From contig CAZMSZ010000109.1 in assembly GCA_964569055.1 (NCBI GenBank), positions 1 through 19,768 of the forward strand: a DNA stretch of 19,768 nt, given 5' to 3'. Made by a program: the position numbers and the translations under genes. Shown here one piece after another: positions 1 through 7,026 of this stretch. The notes beneath the pieces were generated by a model. That model was given only the letters and a program-made list of their open reading frames with translations, did not search any database and had not been told where the DNA came from. Source of the DNA: JAWLGW01 sp964569055. Lineage in GTDB: Bacteria > Planctomycetota > J058. The first letter of the stretch is position 1, and each line of letters opens with the position of its first letter.

Positions 1-1
1 C

Positions 2-337
2 GGGGCCTACGACGTCATGAGCAGCAAGCACATCCGCGGCGACCTCAACTACGCCTGGCCGGGGGCGGAGATCGCGGTCATGGGGGCCAAGGGCGCGGTC
101 GAGATCATCTTCCGCAAGGAGATCGACCAGGCGCCCGACCCGGCGGCCAAGCTCGCCGAGCTGACCCAGGAGTACGAGGAGCGGTTCTTGAACCCCTACT
201 CCGCCGCGGAGCTCGGCTACCTCGACGCGGTGATCCTCCCCCACGAGACGCGCGCCCGGCTGATCGCGGGCCTGGCGCTGCTCGAGACCAAGCGGGACCA
301 GAACCCGCCCAAGAAGCACGGGAACATCCCCCTCTGA
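2..337 (+). CDS. pccB: Acyl-CoA carboxylase carboxyltransferase (beta) subunit, C-terminal fragment
   Basis: Only the last 111 codons are present. The frame is open to the left edge (reading GAYDVMSSKHIRGD from base 2), so the ATG at 17 is internal and not the start. The carboxyltransferase beta subunit of propionyl/acetyl-CoA carboxylase moves the carboxyl group from carboxybiotin to the acyl-CoA in the cytoplasm. Visible family signatures are the GAYDVMSSKH stretch, NYAWPGAEIAVMGAKGAVEI, and the C-terminal tail ending KKHGNIPL, which is typical of PccB-like subunits. The stop codon overlaps the ATG of the biotin carboxylase gene by one base (TGATG), indicating translational coupling within a carboxylase operon. 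Whether propionyl-CoA, acetyl-CoA or a branched acyl-CoA is the substrate cannot be decided from this fragment. Confidence 0.93.
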   Translation, partial: GAYDVMSSKHIRGDLNYAWPGAEIAVMGAKGAVEIIFRKEIDQAPDPAAKLAELTQEYEERFLNPYSAAELGYLDAVILPHETRARLIAGLALLETKRDQNPPKKHGNIPL

Positions 338-1878
338 TGAGCGGCAACGAGAGCGCGAGCGCGGGCGCGATCGACGCGGTCCTGGTCGCGAACCGCGGCG
401 AGATCGCCGTGCGGGTGATCCGCGCCTGCCGCGAGACCGGGCGGCGCGCGGTGGCGGTCTACTCCGAGGCGGACCGCGACGCGCTCCACGTGCGCCTCGC
501 CGACGACGCGGTGTGCATCGGGCCGGCGCCGGCCGCGCAGAGCTACCTCGACGTGGGCAAGGTGATCGAGGCCGCGCGGCGCACCGGCGCGCGCGCCGTC
601 CACCCCGGCTACGGCTTCTTGGCCGAGCGGGCCTCGGCCGCCAAGGCCGTCGAGGACGCCGGGCTGATCTGGATCGGCCCGCGCCCCGACACGATCGACG
701 CCCTGGGCGACAAGGTGCGCGCGCGCGAGGCGGCGCGCGCGGCGGGCGTGCCGCTGGTCCCCGGGTCCGACGGCGCGGTCGCGCCCGACGAGGTGGCGGC
801 GGTCGCCGAGCGGGTCGGCTTCCCGCTGCTGGTCAAGGCGACCGGCGGCGGCGGCGGCAAGGGGATCCGGCTGGTCGAGGCGCCGGGGCGGCTGGCGGCC
901 GACCTCGAGCGCGTGCGCGGCGAGGCGGCCAGCGCGTTCGGGACGGCCGAGGTCTACCTCGAGCGCTTCGTCTCGCCGGCCCGCCACGTGGAGGTGCAGA
1001 TCCTGGGCGACGGCGCCGGGGGCGCGATCCACCTCGGCGAGCGGGAGTGCTCGCTGCAGCGCCGCCAGCAGAAGGTCGTGGAGGAGACGCCCTCCCCGTT
1101 CGTGAGCCCCGCCCTGCGCGAGCGCATGGGCGCGGCCGCCGCCGCGCTGGCGGCCTCGGTGCGCTACCGCGGCGCCGGGACGGTGGAGTTCCTGGTCGAC
1201 CCCGAGGGCGCGTTCTACTTCCTCGAGGTCAACGCGCGCCTGCAGGTCGAGCACCCCGTCACCGAGATGGTGACCGGCGTCGACCTCGTGCGCGCCCAGC
1301 TCGAGGTGGCCGAGCGCGGGCGGCTCCCGCTCGGGCAGGACGACTGGCAGCCGCGCGGCCACGCGATCGAGCTGCGCGTCAACGCCGAGGACCCGTTCCT
1401 GCAGTTCGCGCCCTCGACCGGCCAGGTCGCCGGGCTGCGCCTCCCGGGCGGGCCGTTCGTGCGGGTCGACACGGCCCTGGCCGAGGGGGACGTGGTCACG
1501 CCGTACTACGACTCGCTGCTGGCGAAGCTGGCGGTGTGGGGACGCGACCGCGACGAGGCGATCGAGCGCTGGGCGGCCGCGGCCGCGAGCTTCTGCCTGG
1601 GCGGGGTCGCGACCACGCTCCCGCTGGCGCCGCTCCTGGCGCGCGACGCGGAGTTCCGCGCCGGCGCGTTCCACACCCGGTGGCTGGTCCCCTGGCTGGA
1701 GCGGACCGGCGCGGGCGCGCTCTCGCCCGCCGAGCGCGAGGCGGTCGCGGTGGCGGCCGCGCTCCAGGCCCACGGCCGCGCCGGCGCCGGCCGCCCCAGC
1801 GGCGGCGCCAACGGCGCGTCCGGAGCGCTCGCTCCCTGGGTCCAGCTCGGCCGGGCGCGCCAGCTCGGGCAGGGTTGA
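337..1878 (+). CDS. accC: Acetyl/propionyl-CoA carboxylase, biotin carboxylase subunit
   Basis: The 513-residue protein is an ATP-grasp biotin carboxylase, which carboxylates the biotin of the carrier protein using ATP and bicarbonate. Seen in order: the N-terminal fold start VLVANRGEIAVRVIRACRE (about 15-33), HPGYGFLAE (about 89-97), the glycine-rich ATP loop GGGGGKGIR (170-178), RECSLQRRQQK (236-246), the catalytic NARLQVEHPVTE (299-310, with Arg301), and the C-terminal domain with YYDSLLAKL (390-398). Residues from about 455 on are Ala/Gly-rich and look like a loose tail; no biotin domain is fused, because it is encoded by the next gene. The ATG overlaps the upstream stop by one base. Length fits a stand-alone biotin carboxylase with a small extension. 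The gene is part of the pccB-accC-carrier operon. Confidence 0.95.
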   Translation: MSGNESASAGAIDAVLVANRGEIAVRVIRACRETGRRAVAVYSEADRDALHVRLADDAVCIGPAPAAQSYLDVGKVIEAARRTGARAVHPGYGFLAERASAAKAVEDAGLIWIGPRPDTIDALGDKVRAREAARAAGVPLVPGSDGAVAPDEVAAVAERVGFPLLVKATGGGGGKGIRLVEAPGRLAADLERVRGEAASAFGTAEVYLERFVSPARHVEVQILGDGAGGAIHLGERECSLQRRQQKVVEETPSPFVSPALRERMGAAAAALAASVRYRGAGTVEFLVDPEGAFYFLEVNARLQVEHPVTEMVTGVDLVRAQLEVAERGRLPLGQDDWQPRGHAIELRVNAEDPFLQFAPSTGQVAGLRLPGGPFVRVDTALAEGDVVTPYYDSLLAKLAVWGRDRDEAIERWAAAAASFCLGGVATTLPLAPLLARDAEFRAGAFHTRWLVPWLERTGAGALSPAEREAVAVAAALQAHGRAGAGRPSGGANGASGALAPWVQLGRARQLGQG

Positions 1879-1883
1879 GGAGG
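1877..1883 (+). promoter_or_regulatory. Ribosome binding site deciding the GTG start of the carrier protein
   Basis: GAGGAGG lies 5 bases before the GTG at 1889 and overlaps the TGA of the upstream biotin carboxylase gene, so the two genes are closely coupled. Confidence 0.7.
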
Positions 1884-1888
1884 CGTCC

Positions 1889-2440
1889 GTGCGCTACAGC
1901 GTCGAGGTCGGCGGCCAGGCCGGCGCCAACGGCGGCGAGCGGGTCGAGGTCGAGGTCCGCGACGGCCCGAGCGGGGTCGAGGTCTCGGTCGCGGGCCGCC
2001 CGTTCGTCCCGGCCCGCCTGGTCGGCTGCCCCGCCCCGCTCCACGCCCTCGAGCACGGCGACGCCCGCCGCGCCGTGGTGATCGAGCCCGACCCGATCGA
2101 GCCCGGCGGCCTGAAGGTCGCGCTCGAGGGCCGCGCCCCCGTGCGCGCGCTCGCCCTCGACGCCCGCGCCGCCGCGGCCGCCGCGGGCCGCGCCAGCCAG
2201 CGCAAGGCGGGCCCGAGCCTCCAGCGCAGCCCCATGCCCGGGGTGATCGTGGAGGTCCGGGTGAGCGAGGGGAGCGAGGTGGAGAAGGGCGACGTGCTCC
2301 TGATCCTCGAGGCCATGAAGATGCAGAACGAGCTGCAGGCCGAGCGGGCGGGCGTGATCGACAAGGTCCACGTGACCGCCGGCGAGGCGGTCGCGGCGGG
2401 GGCCAAGCTGGTGGAGTACGTCAAGGACCCCGAGGCGTAG
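1889..2440 (+). CDS. Biotin carboxyl carrier protein (biotin/lipoyl attachment domain) of acyl-CoA carboxylase
   Basis: The 183-residue protein carries the covalently bound biotin between the carboxylase and carboxyltransferase subunits. The C-terminal half is a biotinyl domain: SPMPGVIVEVRVSEGSEVEKGD (about 114-135) followed by the biotinylation motif EAMKM (141-145), with Lys144 as the modified residue, and GVIDKVHVTAGEAV (about 155-168). The first 100 residues are a beta-rich region plus an Ala/Arg linker, resembling the piece found between carboxylase and carrier domains in fused PccA-type alpha chains. The GTG start is chosen because GAGGAGG (1877-1883), overlapping the accC stop codon, lies 5 bases upstream. 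Here the alpha chain is therefore split into two genes. The specific substrate is not determined. Confidence 0.92.
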   Translation: MRYSVEVGGQAGANGGERVEVEVRDGPSGVEVSVAGRPFVPARLVGCPAPLHALEHGDARRAVVIEPDPIEPGGLKVALEGRAPVRALALDARAAAAAAGRASQRKAGPSLQRSPMPGVIVEVRVSEGSEVEKGDVLLILEAMKMQNELQAERAGVIDKVHVTAGEAVAAGAKLVEYVKDPEA

Positions 2441-2460
2441 TCGTCCGTCCGGGGAGATCG

Positions 2461-2508
2461 CGACGCCCTGGCTTCGCCACGACGCGCGCGCGCCGCTCAG
2501 GGGCGTCG
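2461..2508. terminator. Possible hairpin between convergent genes
   Basis: CGACGCCC (2461-2468) can pair with GGGCGTCG (2501-2508), 8 bp with a long loop of about 32 bases. The right arm runs into the last codons of the convergent gene. There is no T-run, so this is a weak candidate for a bidirectional terminator between the carboxylase operon and the methyltransferase-like gene. Confidence 0.25.
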
Positions 2509-3312
2509 GCGCAGCAGGCCGCCCGGGCTGAAGCCGAGGGGCGGGTCGCGCCGCTCGGCGCGGGCGAGGTCGCGCCGCTCGCGCAACAACGCCTCGACGG
2601 CCCGGCGCGCCGGCGCCTCGTGGGTGCCGTCCACGTGGAGGTAGCTCCCGGGGGTCACGATCGGGGCGTACAGGCGCAGCTCGTCCACGAGCGCCTCGGG
2701 CGCGCGCGGCGCCGCGCCGACGAGCACCAGCACGGGGGCCTTCCCCTCGGCGAACGTCTTGACGGCCGCGACCGCTCCCGAGCTGCGCGGCTCGCCGCTG
2801 AGGTAGCGCAGGCGCGGGTGGCGCGGCCGCGCGGGCACCTCCTCGCCGTCGACGCTGACCACCTCGCCCCGGCCGCGCAGCTCGCACAGGTGCGCCAGGA
2901 ACAGGGCGCGTCCGCCGCGCCCGGTGGCGGTCTCCACGATCAGCGCGGGGTCGAGCTCGTGCACCAGCTCCTGCAGCGCCCAGTGATCGAGCGGGCAGCC
3001 CGGCGCCTGGGCGCCCAGCCAGCGGGTCTCGCGCCAGGCGCCGCTCGCGGCATACTCCTGCTGGAGGCGCGCGGCGGCCGCGGCGGAGGTCCGCTCCGCG
3101 CCGAGCGCGCGCCGGGCCGCCTCGAGCTCGCCGCGGGCCTCGTCGAGCGCGAGCCGCAGGCGGCGGAGCTCGGCGCCCTGCCGCTGCGCCTCGTGGGCGA
3201 GGCGGTCGTGCTCGGCGAGCAGCTCGCGCAAGCCCGGCAGCCGGCCCGCCGTGCTGCGCAACAACACACTGCGAAGCGGCGGGAGGGGCGGCATGGGGCG
3301 CGACTCTAACAC
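2497..3312 (-). CDS. CmcI/cephalosporin-hydroxylase-type SAM methyltransferase-like protein, catalytic site degenerate
   Basis: The 271-residue protein has an amphipathic coiled-coil-like stretch (about 30-85, many Ala/Glu/Arg heptads), then a CmcI-family Rossmann domain: CPLDHWALQELVHELDP (106-122), IVETATGRGGRALFLAHLCEL (125-145, the SAM-loop region), GEVVSVD (149-155), HPRLRYLSG (165-173), ELRLYAPIVTPGSYLHVDGT (211-230), and FSPGGLLRR at the C-terminus. In the family I expect an Asp-Ser-Asp-His type metal site after the fifth strand and a Glu-Asp-Thr motif near the end; here these read VGAAPRA and VDGT, so metal binding and catalysis may be lost. The start is GTG at 3312 or, equally plausibly, ATG at 3294 (MPPLPPLRSVLL); neither has a clear ribosome site. 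The gene stands alone. Substrate unknown; such genes often lie with glycan or antibiotic modification genes, but none are here. Confidence 0.75.
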   Translation of the reverse strand: MLESRPMPPLPPLRSVLLRSTAGRLPGLRELLAEHDRLAHEAQRQGAELRRLRLALDEARGELEAARRALGAERTSAAAAARLQQEYAASGAWRETRWLGAQAPGCPLDHWALQELVHELDPALIVETATGRGGRALFLAHLCELRGRGEVVSVDGEEVPARPRHPRLRYLSGEPRSSGAVAAVKTFAEGKAPVLVLVGAAPRAPEALVDELRLYAPIVTPGSYLHVDGTHEAPARRAVEALLRERRDLARAERRDPPLGFSPGGLLRRRP

Positions 3313-3338
3313 GCTGCCGGCGCGGTCCTGACGCCGGA

Positions 3339-3367
3339 TAGAAACGCCCTCGGGCGGGTGCTACCAT
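3339..3367 (+). promoter_or_regulatory. Possible sigma-70-type promoter for the hub gene
   Basis: TAGAAA (3339-3344) and TACCAT (3362-3367) are separated by 17 bases; each matches the consensus at four of six positions. It lies about 95 bases before the ATG at 3461. Weak by sequence alone. Confidence 0.3.
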
Positions 3368-3460
3368 TGGACCCCGGTCGCCTCGCTCGCCCCAACCCGG
3401 GAATTCACCGAGGCTTAGGCTGCCCCCCGCCCGTCATGATTCGCCGGCCCGTGAGCGCCC

Positions 3461-4507
3461 ATGAGTGACGAGAAGCTCGTCCCGGACTTCAAGGTCAAGG
3501 TCAACGGGCAGCCGCTCCCGTCGCCGCTGAACACCCTGCTGCGGTCGGTCGAGGTGCAGCAGTCGCTGCACCTGATCGACATGGCGGTGCTCGAGCTCGA
3601 CAACCCCGACGGGCGGATCGCCGACGCGACGGAGTTCGCCAAGGGGAACGAGGTCGAGATCGAGATCGGCTGGATCGGCGCGATCGCGTGGGCGTTCAAG
3701 GGGGACATCGTCTCGGTCGAGCCCGTGTTCCCGCTCGCCGAGCAGCCGCTGGTCCGGATCCGGGCTTACGACCGGCTGCACCGCTACCGCCGCGGCCGCA
3801 AGCAGCGCACGTTCCTCCAGCAGAAGGTCTCGGACGTGGTCTCGAGCCTCGCGAGCGAGGAGGGGCTGCAGGCCGACGTCGAGGCCACGACCGGCACGCA
3901 GGAGTACCTGCTCCAGAACAACCAGACCAACATCGACTTCATCCACGAGCTGGCGCGCCGCAACGGCTACGAGGTCGACGTGGTGGACGGGACCAAGCTC
4001 TCGTTCAAGAAGCCGCGCACCGATCAGGGGAAGGCGCACTCGCTGGCCTGGTTCAAGGAGCTCAAGAGCTTCTACGTGCGCAAGAGCCTGGCGAACGTCC
4101 CGACCGAGGTCACCGCGCGCTACTGGAACATGCTCGACAAGGCCGCGGTGATCGAGACGCAGAAGAAGCTGCACGGCCGGCTCGGCGCCAAGGACGAGGC
4201 GCCCAAGGAGGCCAAGAAGGCGTTCGGCGACGCCAAGCTGCAGGTCTCGCTGCGCCCCAACACCATGCCGGACGAGGCGAAGGCGCTGGCCTGGGGCCTG
4301 TTCAACGAGCGCGCGCTCGAGGCGGTCAAGGGCCGGGGCACCTGCGTCGGCGACACCGCGGTCAAGCCCGGGATCGTGCTCGAGCTGACCAGCCTCGGGA
4401 AGATGTGGACGGGCCTGTACTACGTGACCGAGGCCACCCACCTCCTCCACCGCACGGCGGGCTACGCCACCGAGTTCGAAGTCCGGCGCAACGGCACCGG
4501 CTCGTAG
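3461..4507 (+). CDS. Phage late control D / VgrG N-terminal-type baseplate hub protein (orphan)
   Basis: The 348-residue protein looks like the hub (gp27/gpD-like) component at the tip of a contractile tail, found in phages, type VI secretion and extracellular injection systems. Seen: an N-terminal beta domain with FKVKVNGQPLP (10-20) and the SVEVQQSLHLIDMAVLELDNPDG strand pair; KGDIVSVEPVFP, then VRIRAYDRLHRYRRGRKQRTF (about 102-122), the typical link into the second domain; FLQQKVSDVVSSLASEEGL; NNQTNIDFIHELARRNGYEVDV (about 152-173), the strongest family signature; and a C-terminal beta domain ending in YYVTEATHLLHRTAGYATEFEVRRN, also family-typical. There is no OB-fold spike or needle repeat, so it is hub only. 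The start is ATG 3461: the in-frame codon TGA at 3452 blocks anything earlier. No sheath, tube, baseplate or spike gene lies on either side, which is unusual. A housekeeping role for the fold is not known to me. Confidence 0.8.
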   Translation: MSDEKLVPDFKVKVNGQPLPSPLNTLLRSVEVQQSLHLIDMAVLELDNPDGRIADATEFAKGNEVEIEIGWIGAIAWAFKGDIVSVEPVFPLAEQPLVRIRAYDRLHRYRRGRKQRTFLQQKVSDVVSSLASEEGLQADVEATTGTQEYLLQNNQTNIDFIHELARRNGYEVDVVDGTKLSFKKPRTDQGKAHSLAWFKELKSFYVRKSLANVPTEVTARYWNMLDKAAVIETQKKLHGRLGAKDEAPKEAKKAFGDAKLQVSLRPNTMPDEAKALAWGLFNERALEAVKGRGTCVGDTAVKPGIVLELTSLGKMWTGLYYVTEATHLLHRTAGYATEFEVRRNGTGS

Positions 4508-4518
4508 CGCGCGACGGG

Positions 4519-4995
4519 CTAAGCCTCCGCCGGCGGCGCGCCCCGCGGCGCGGCGATCAACGCCTCGAGCCGATCGAGGGCGCGATCGCGGTCCAGCTCC
4601 TCGAGGCCTTGGAGCGCGTCGAGCAGGGCCTTCTTCATCAGCGTCGGCTCGCGGGCGCACGCGGTCGCGGCAGCGGCGGCGGTCCGGTGCTCGGGCGCCT
4701 GAGCCCCTGCGAGGCGGGCCGCATCGGACGTCCGCTCGCTCGGAGCGGCGAGCCAGGCTCGAGCGGCTGCGAGAGCCCGCTCCGCGGGTTCCCAGCCCGC
4801 CGCGTCGGGAGCGCGCTCACGCTCTCGCGCACGCGCTCGTCGCTCACCGTCCCTCCGCTTCGTCCTCGAGCGTCCGAACCGCCCGCTCGGGCGCTCCCTG
4901 CCGCTCGGCAGCGATCGCACGCAGTATGGCGGGCCCGACGCGGTCACGCGAGGGCCGTCCGGCGCCGTTGCGACACGAGGGACGTCCCTCGTCAT
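4519..4995 (-). CDS. Hypothetical small helical protein, N-terminus uncertain (possible frameshift)
   Basis: I do not recognise the family. The C-terminal 100 residues look genuinely coding: a run of Ala/Leu-rich amphipathic helices (WEPAERALAAARAWLAAP, then a Cys-containing helix TAAAAATACAREP, then LMKKALLDALQGLEELDRDR), with G/C at most third codon positions. The first 60 residues of the 158-residue open frame are Arg-rich and unconvincing. In another frame a GTG at 4847 has a good ribosome site (GGAGGG about 3 bases upstream) and opens MSDERVRESVSAL, which would join well to the helical part if one base were inserted or deleted near 4800. The true gene may therefore be about 4519-4847 with a frameshift, either an assembly error or a real lesion. 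It is convergent with the hub gene, stops 11 bases from it, and is divergent from the sensor kinase. Confidence 0.45.
   Translation of the reverse strand: MTRDVPRVATAPDGPRVTASGPPYCVRSLPSGRERPSGRFGRSRTKRRDGERRARARERERAPDAAGWEPAERALAAARAWLAAPSERTSDAARLAGAQAPEHRTAAAAATACAREPTLMKKALLDALQGLEELDRDRALDRLEALIAAPRGAPPAEA
4975..4992. promoter_or_regulatory. 18-bp perfect palindrome in a divergent intergenic region
   Basis: ACGAGGGACGTCCCTCGT is its own reverse complement over all 18 bases, with a central GACGTC. It lies between the divergent small helical gene and the sensor kinase gene, 47 bases before the kinase ATG at 5039. A dimeric regulator operator is the natural reading, but no bound protein is known and a chance GC-rich palindrome is not excluded. 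Confidence 0.4.
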
Positions 4996-5038
4996 GCCCG
5001 GCCCCGGGCGGTTGCGCTCCGTCCTCGCGGTCGCGAGG

Positions 5039-6913
5039 ATGCCGGGCGAGGTCCCGTTGAAGCCGCGATATTGCCGTGAGTGTGGCGCGCCCGTGGCGCG
5101 CGTCGAGGAGCCGGCGCCGGGGCGCCCGGTCGTGGTCGTGTGCCCCGAGTGCGGCAGCCGCGAGGGGCAGCGCCCGCCCGTGTCGGCGGCGGGGGTGCTG
5201 CTGCGGCGGCTCGCAGGGAGCGGGCCCGAGGTGCTGCTGGTGCGGCTGCGCGCGGACGCCGCGGGGAAGGGCGCGGGCTACACCTTGCCGAGCCGCGTGG
5301 TCGAGTGGGGGGAGGACGCGCGCGACACGGTGCTGCGCGCGTTCTGGGAGCTGGCCGGGCTGCGGGTCCGGGTGCGCGCCGCCTACGACGTCCACTCCAA
5401 CTTCTCCGACGCCGAGGACCTCACCGTCGACGCGTGGTTCCGGGTCGAGGTCCGCGGCGAGCAGGAGCCCGTGCCGGGGAGCGACGCCGAGGAGGTCCGC
5501 TGGCAGCCGCTCGATCGCCTGCCCGAGCTGATCGGCGCGACCGACCAGCTCGTGCTCGAGCGGATCGCGCGCGACGGGCAGGAAGGCGCGGAGGCGCCGG
5601 GGCCCGATCTCGCGGCGCGGCTGCACCGGCAGAAGCGGAAGTACCGCGAGCTGCTCGAGGCCTACAGCAACGAGCTGATGCGCGGGGCCTGGGTCAACGA
5701 CCTCCATCACCGCCTCGCCAAGCTCGAGACGGCGGCCGAGGTGGCCGGCGAGGCGACGCGCCAGATCGCCGAGCGCCCCGAGGTCGACGTGGCCCGGATC
5801 TGGCGGCTGGGCCCGCCCGACCGCTGCGAGACCTGCCCCTGGGCGGACCGCTGCCCGCGCGAGCGCTGCCTCCACCTCGTGGCGAGCGCGGCCGACCGCG
5901 GCGACGCCTCGGGCGAGACGCCCGCGCCGCCCCCGCGCCCCGAGCCGGAGCTGGAGCGGATCCCGCCGATCCACGGCGTCCCCGCGGCCGACGTGGCGCT
6001 CCAGGACGCGCCGCACCGCGCCGAGCTCCCGGGCGCCGGCGCGCGGCCGCGTCGCTTCGAGGGCTTCCCGCTCGGCCTGGGCGAGGCGCTCCCCGGGGTG
6101 CTGGGGCTGGTCTCCGAGGAGCCCATGGAGCCCGGCGCGCGCCGTCTGTTCGGGGTGGTCGCGCACCACGTCGGCACGCTCATGCGCAACGCGCGGCTGG
6201 TGGACGAGCTGCGGCTCGCGAACCAGGTCAAGCTCGGGTTCATCGCCCGCATGTCGCACGAGCTGAAGACGCCGCTCACCGCGATCCTGGGCTACGCCGA
6301 CCTGCTCAAGGCCGAGCTGATGGCCGAGGGTCACACCCTGGGCGCCGACGGGGCCGCCACGATCGAGGAGTCGGGCCGCAAGCTGCTCGACATCGTGGAG
6401 ACGATCCTCGAGCTGGCGAAGCTGCAGAACGGCGCCATGCGCCTGCGCACGGAGCGCGTCTCGCTGCGCGAGGTCGCCGAGGAGCTGCTGCCCCGCTACG
6501 GCGCGCGCGCCCGCGAGCGCGGCATCGAGCTGGTGCTCGCGACGCGACGCGACGGCGGCGACGACGAGATGGTGTGGGCCGACCGCGGGCGGGCGCGCGA
6601 GGTGCTCGACCACCTGCTCGACAACGCCGTCAAGTTCACCGAGCGCGGCAAGGTGGTGGTCGAGCTCGAGCCCGGCGAGGCCCGCGTGACGTGCCGCGTG
6701 CGCGACACCGGCATCGGGATCGCCCCCGAGCATCGCGAGCGCGCCTTCGACGCCTTCTATCAGGCCAGCGAGAAGATCCACATCGACTTCGGCGGCCTCG
6801 GCATCGGCCTCTCGCTCGCGCGCATGAAGGTCGAGGCGATGCAGGGCGCGATCGGCGTCGAGCCGAACCCCGGCGGCGGCAGCATCTTCTGGTTCACCCT
6901 GCCGCGGGAGTAG
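5039..6913 (+). CDS. Sensor histidine kinase: zinc ribbon - degenerate Nudix - four-Cys GAF - HisKA - HATPase
   Basis: The 624-residue protein (numbered from ATG 5039) is a soluble sensor kinase with no transmembrane segment. Domains: zinc ribbon CRECG...CPECG (Cys12, 15, 35, 38); Nudix fold about 48-175 with box SRVVEWGEDARDTVLRAF, then WELAGL (85-108), in which the usual REUxEE reads RAFWEL, so two of three expected metal-binding Glu are missing; a helical linker about 190-240; a GAF-like domain about 250-385 with C-x2-C-x5-C-x4-C (Cys263, 266, 272, 277) followed by LHLVASA; HisKA with MSHELKTPLTAILGYADLL (His407); HATPase_c with LLDNAVKF (Asn529), DTGIGIAP and GGLGIGLSLA. No receiver domain is fused and no response regulator gene is nearby. 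Start is uncertain: ATG 4994 is also open, and TTG 5057 (KPRYCREC) has GAGG five bases upstream. Likely input: a nucleotide-like ligand and/or redox or metal state; this is inference. Confidence 0.88.
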   Translation: MPGEVPLKPRYCRECGAPVARVEEPAPGRPVVVVCPECGSREGQRPPVSAAGVLLRRLAGSGPEVLLVRLRADAAGKGAGYTLPSRVVEWGEDARDTVLRAFWELAGLRVRVRAAYDVHSNFSDAEDLTVDAWFRVEVRGEQEPVPGSDAEEVRWQPLDRLPELIGATDQLVLERIARDGQEGAEAPGPDLAARLHRQKRKYRELLEAYSNELMRGAWVNDLHHRLAKLETAAEVAGEATRQIAERPEVDVARIWRLGPPDRCETCPWADRCPRERCLHLVASAADRGDASGETPAPPPRPEPELERIPPIHGVPAADVALQDAPHRAELPGAGARPRRFEGFPLGLGEALPGVLGLVSEEPMEPGARRLFGVVAHHVGTLMRNARLVDELRLANQVKLGFIARMSHELKTPLTAILGYADLLKAELMAEGHTLGADGAATIEESGRKLLDIVETILELAKLQNGAMRLRTERVSLREVAEELLPRYGARARERGIELVLATRRDGGDDEMVWADRGRAREVLDHLLDNAVKFTERGKVVVELEPGEARVTCRVRDTGIGIAPEHRERAFDAFYQASEKIHIDFGGLGIGLSLARMKVEAMQGAIGVEPNPGGGSIFWFTLPRE

Positions 6914-6942
6914 CGCCCACTCCGAGCCGCTGTCGCGTCGAG

Positions 6943-6976
6943 CCTCGTGCCTCGTGCTCGTGGGCACGGGCACGGG
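6943..6976 (+). terminator. Bulged 13-bp hairpin downstream of the sensor kinase
   Basis: CC, CGTGCC and CGTGC (6943-6957, with single unpaired T at 6945 and 6952) pair with GCACG, GGCACG and GG (6964-6976) around a six-base loop. It starts 29 bases after the kinase stop. No T-run follows, so it may be a terminator of the GC-rich type or an RNA-stability element. Confidence 0.4.
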
Positions 6977-7010
6977 CGCGAAGGTCATCCCAGTCCGACT
7001 CCTCCCTCCT

Positions 7011-7026
7011 TGGCACCGCTCGTGCG
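7011..7026 (+). promoter_or_regulatory. Candidate sigma-54 (-24/-12) promoter
   Basis: TGGCACC - GCTC - GTGCG fits TGGCACG-N4-TTGCW with the invariant GG (7012-7013) and GC (7024-7025) separated by exactly 10 bases. The expected start point near 7037 would give a leader of about 55 bases before the membrane protein ATG at 7093. GC-rich DNA yields such matches by chance, so confidence is limited. Confidence 0.4.

Noticed and set aside
217..1773. Long - strand open frame opposite the biotin carboxylase gene
   Set aside because: It is the antisense of accC; the composition is Arg/Gly/Asp-rich and no motif is visible.
3461..4507. Prophage or complete injection-system locus
   Set aside because: Only one tail-type gene is present; flanking genes are not phage-like, and there is no integrase, tRNA or attachment-site repeat.
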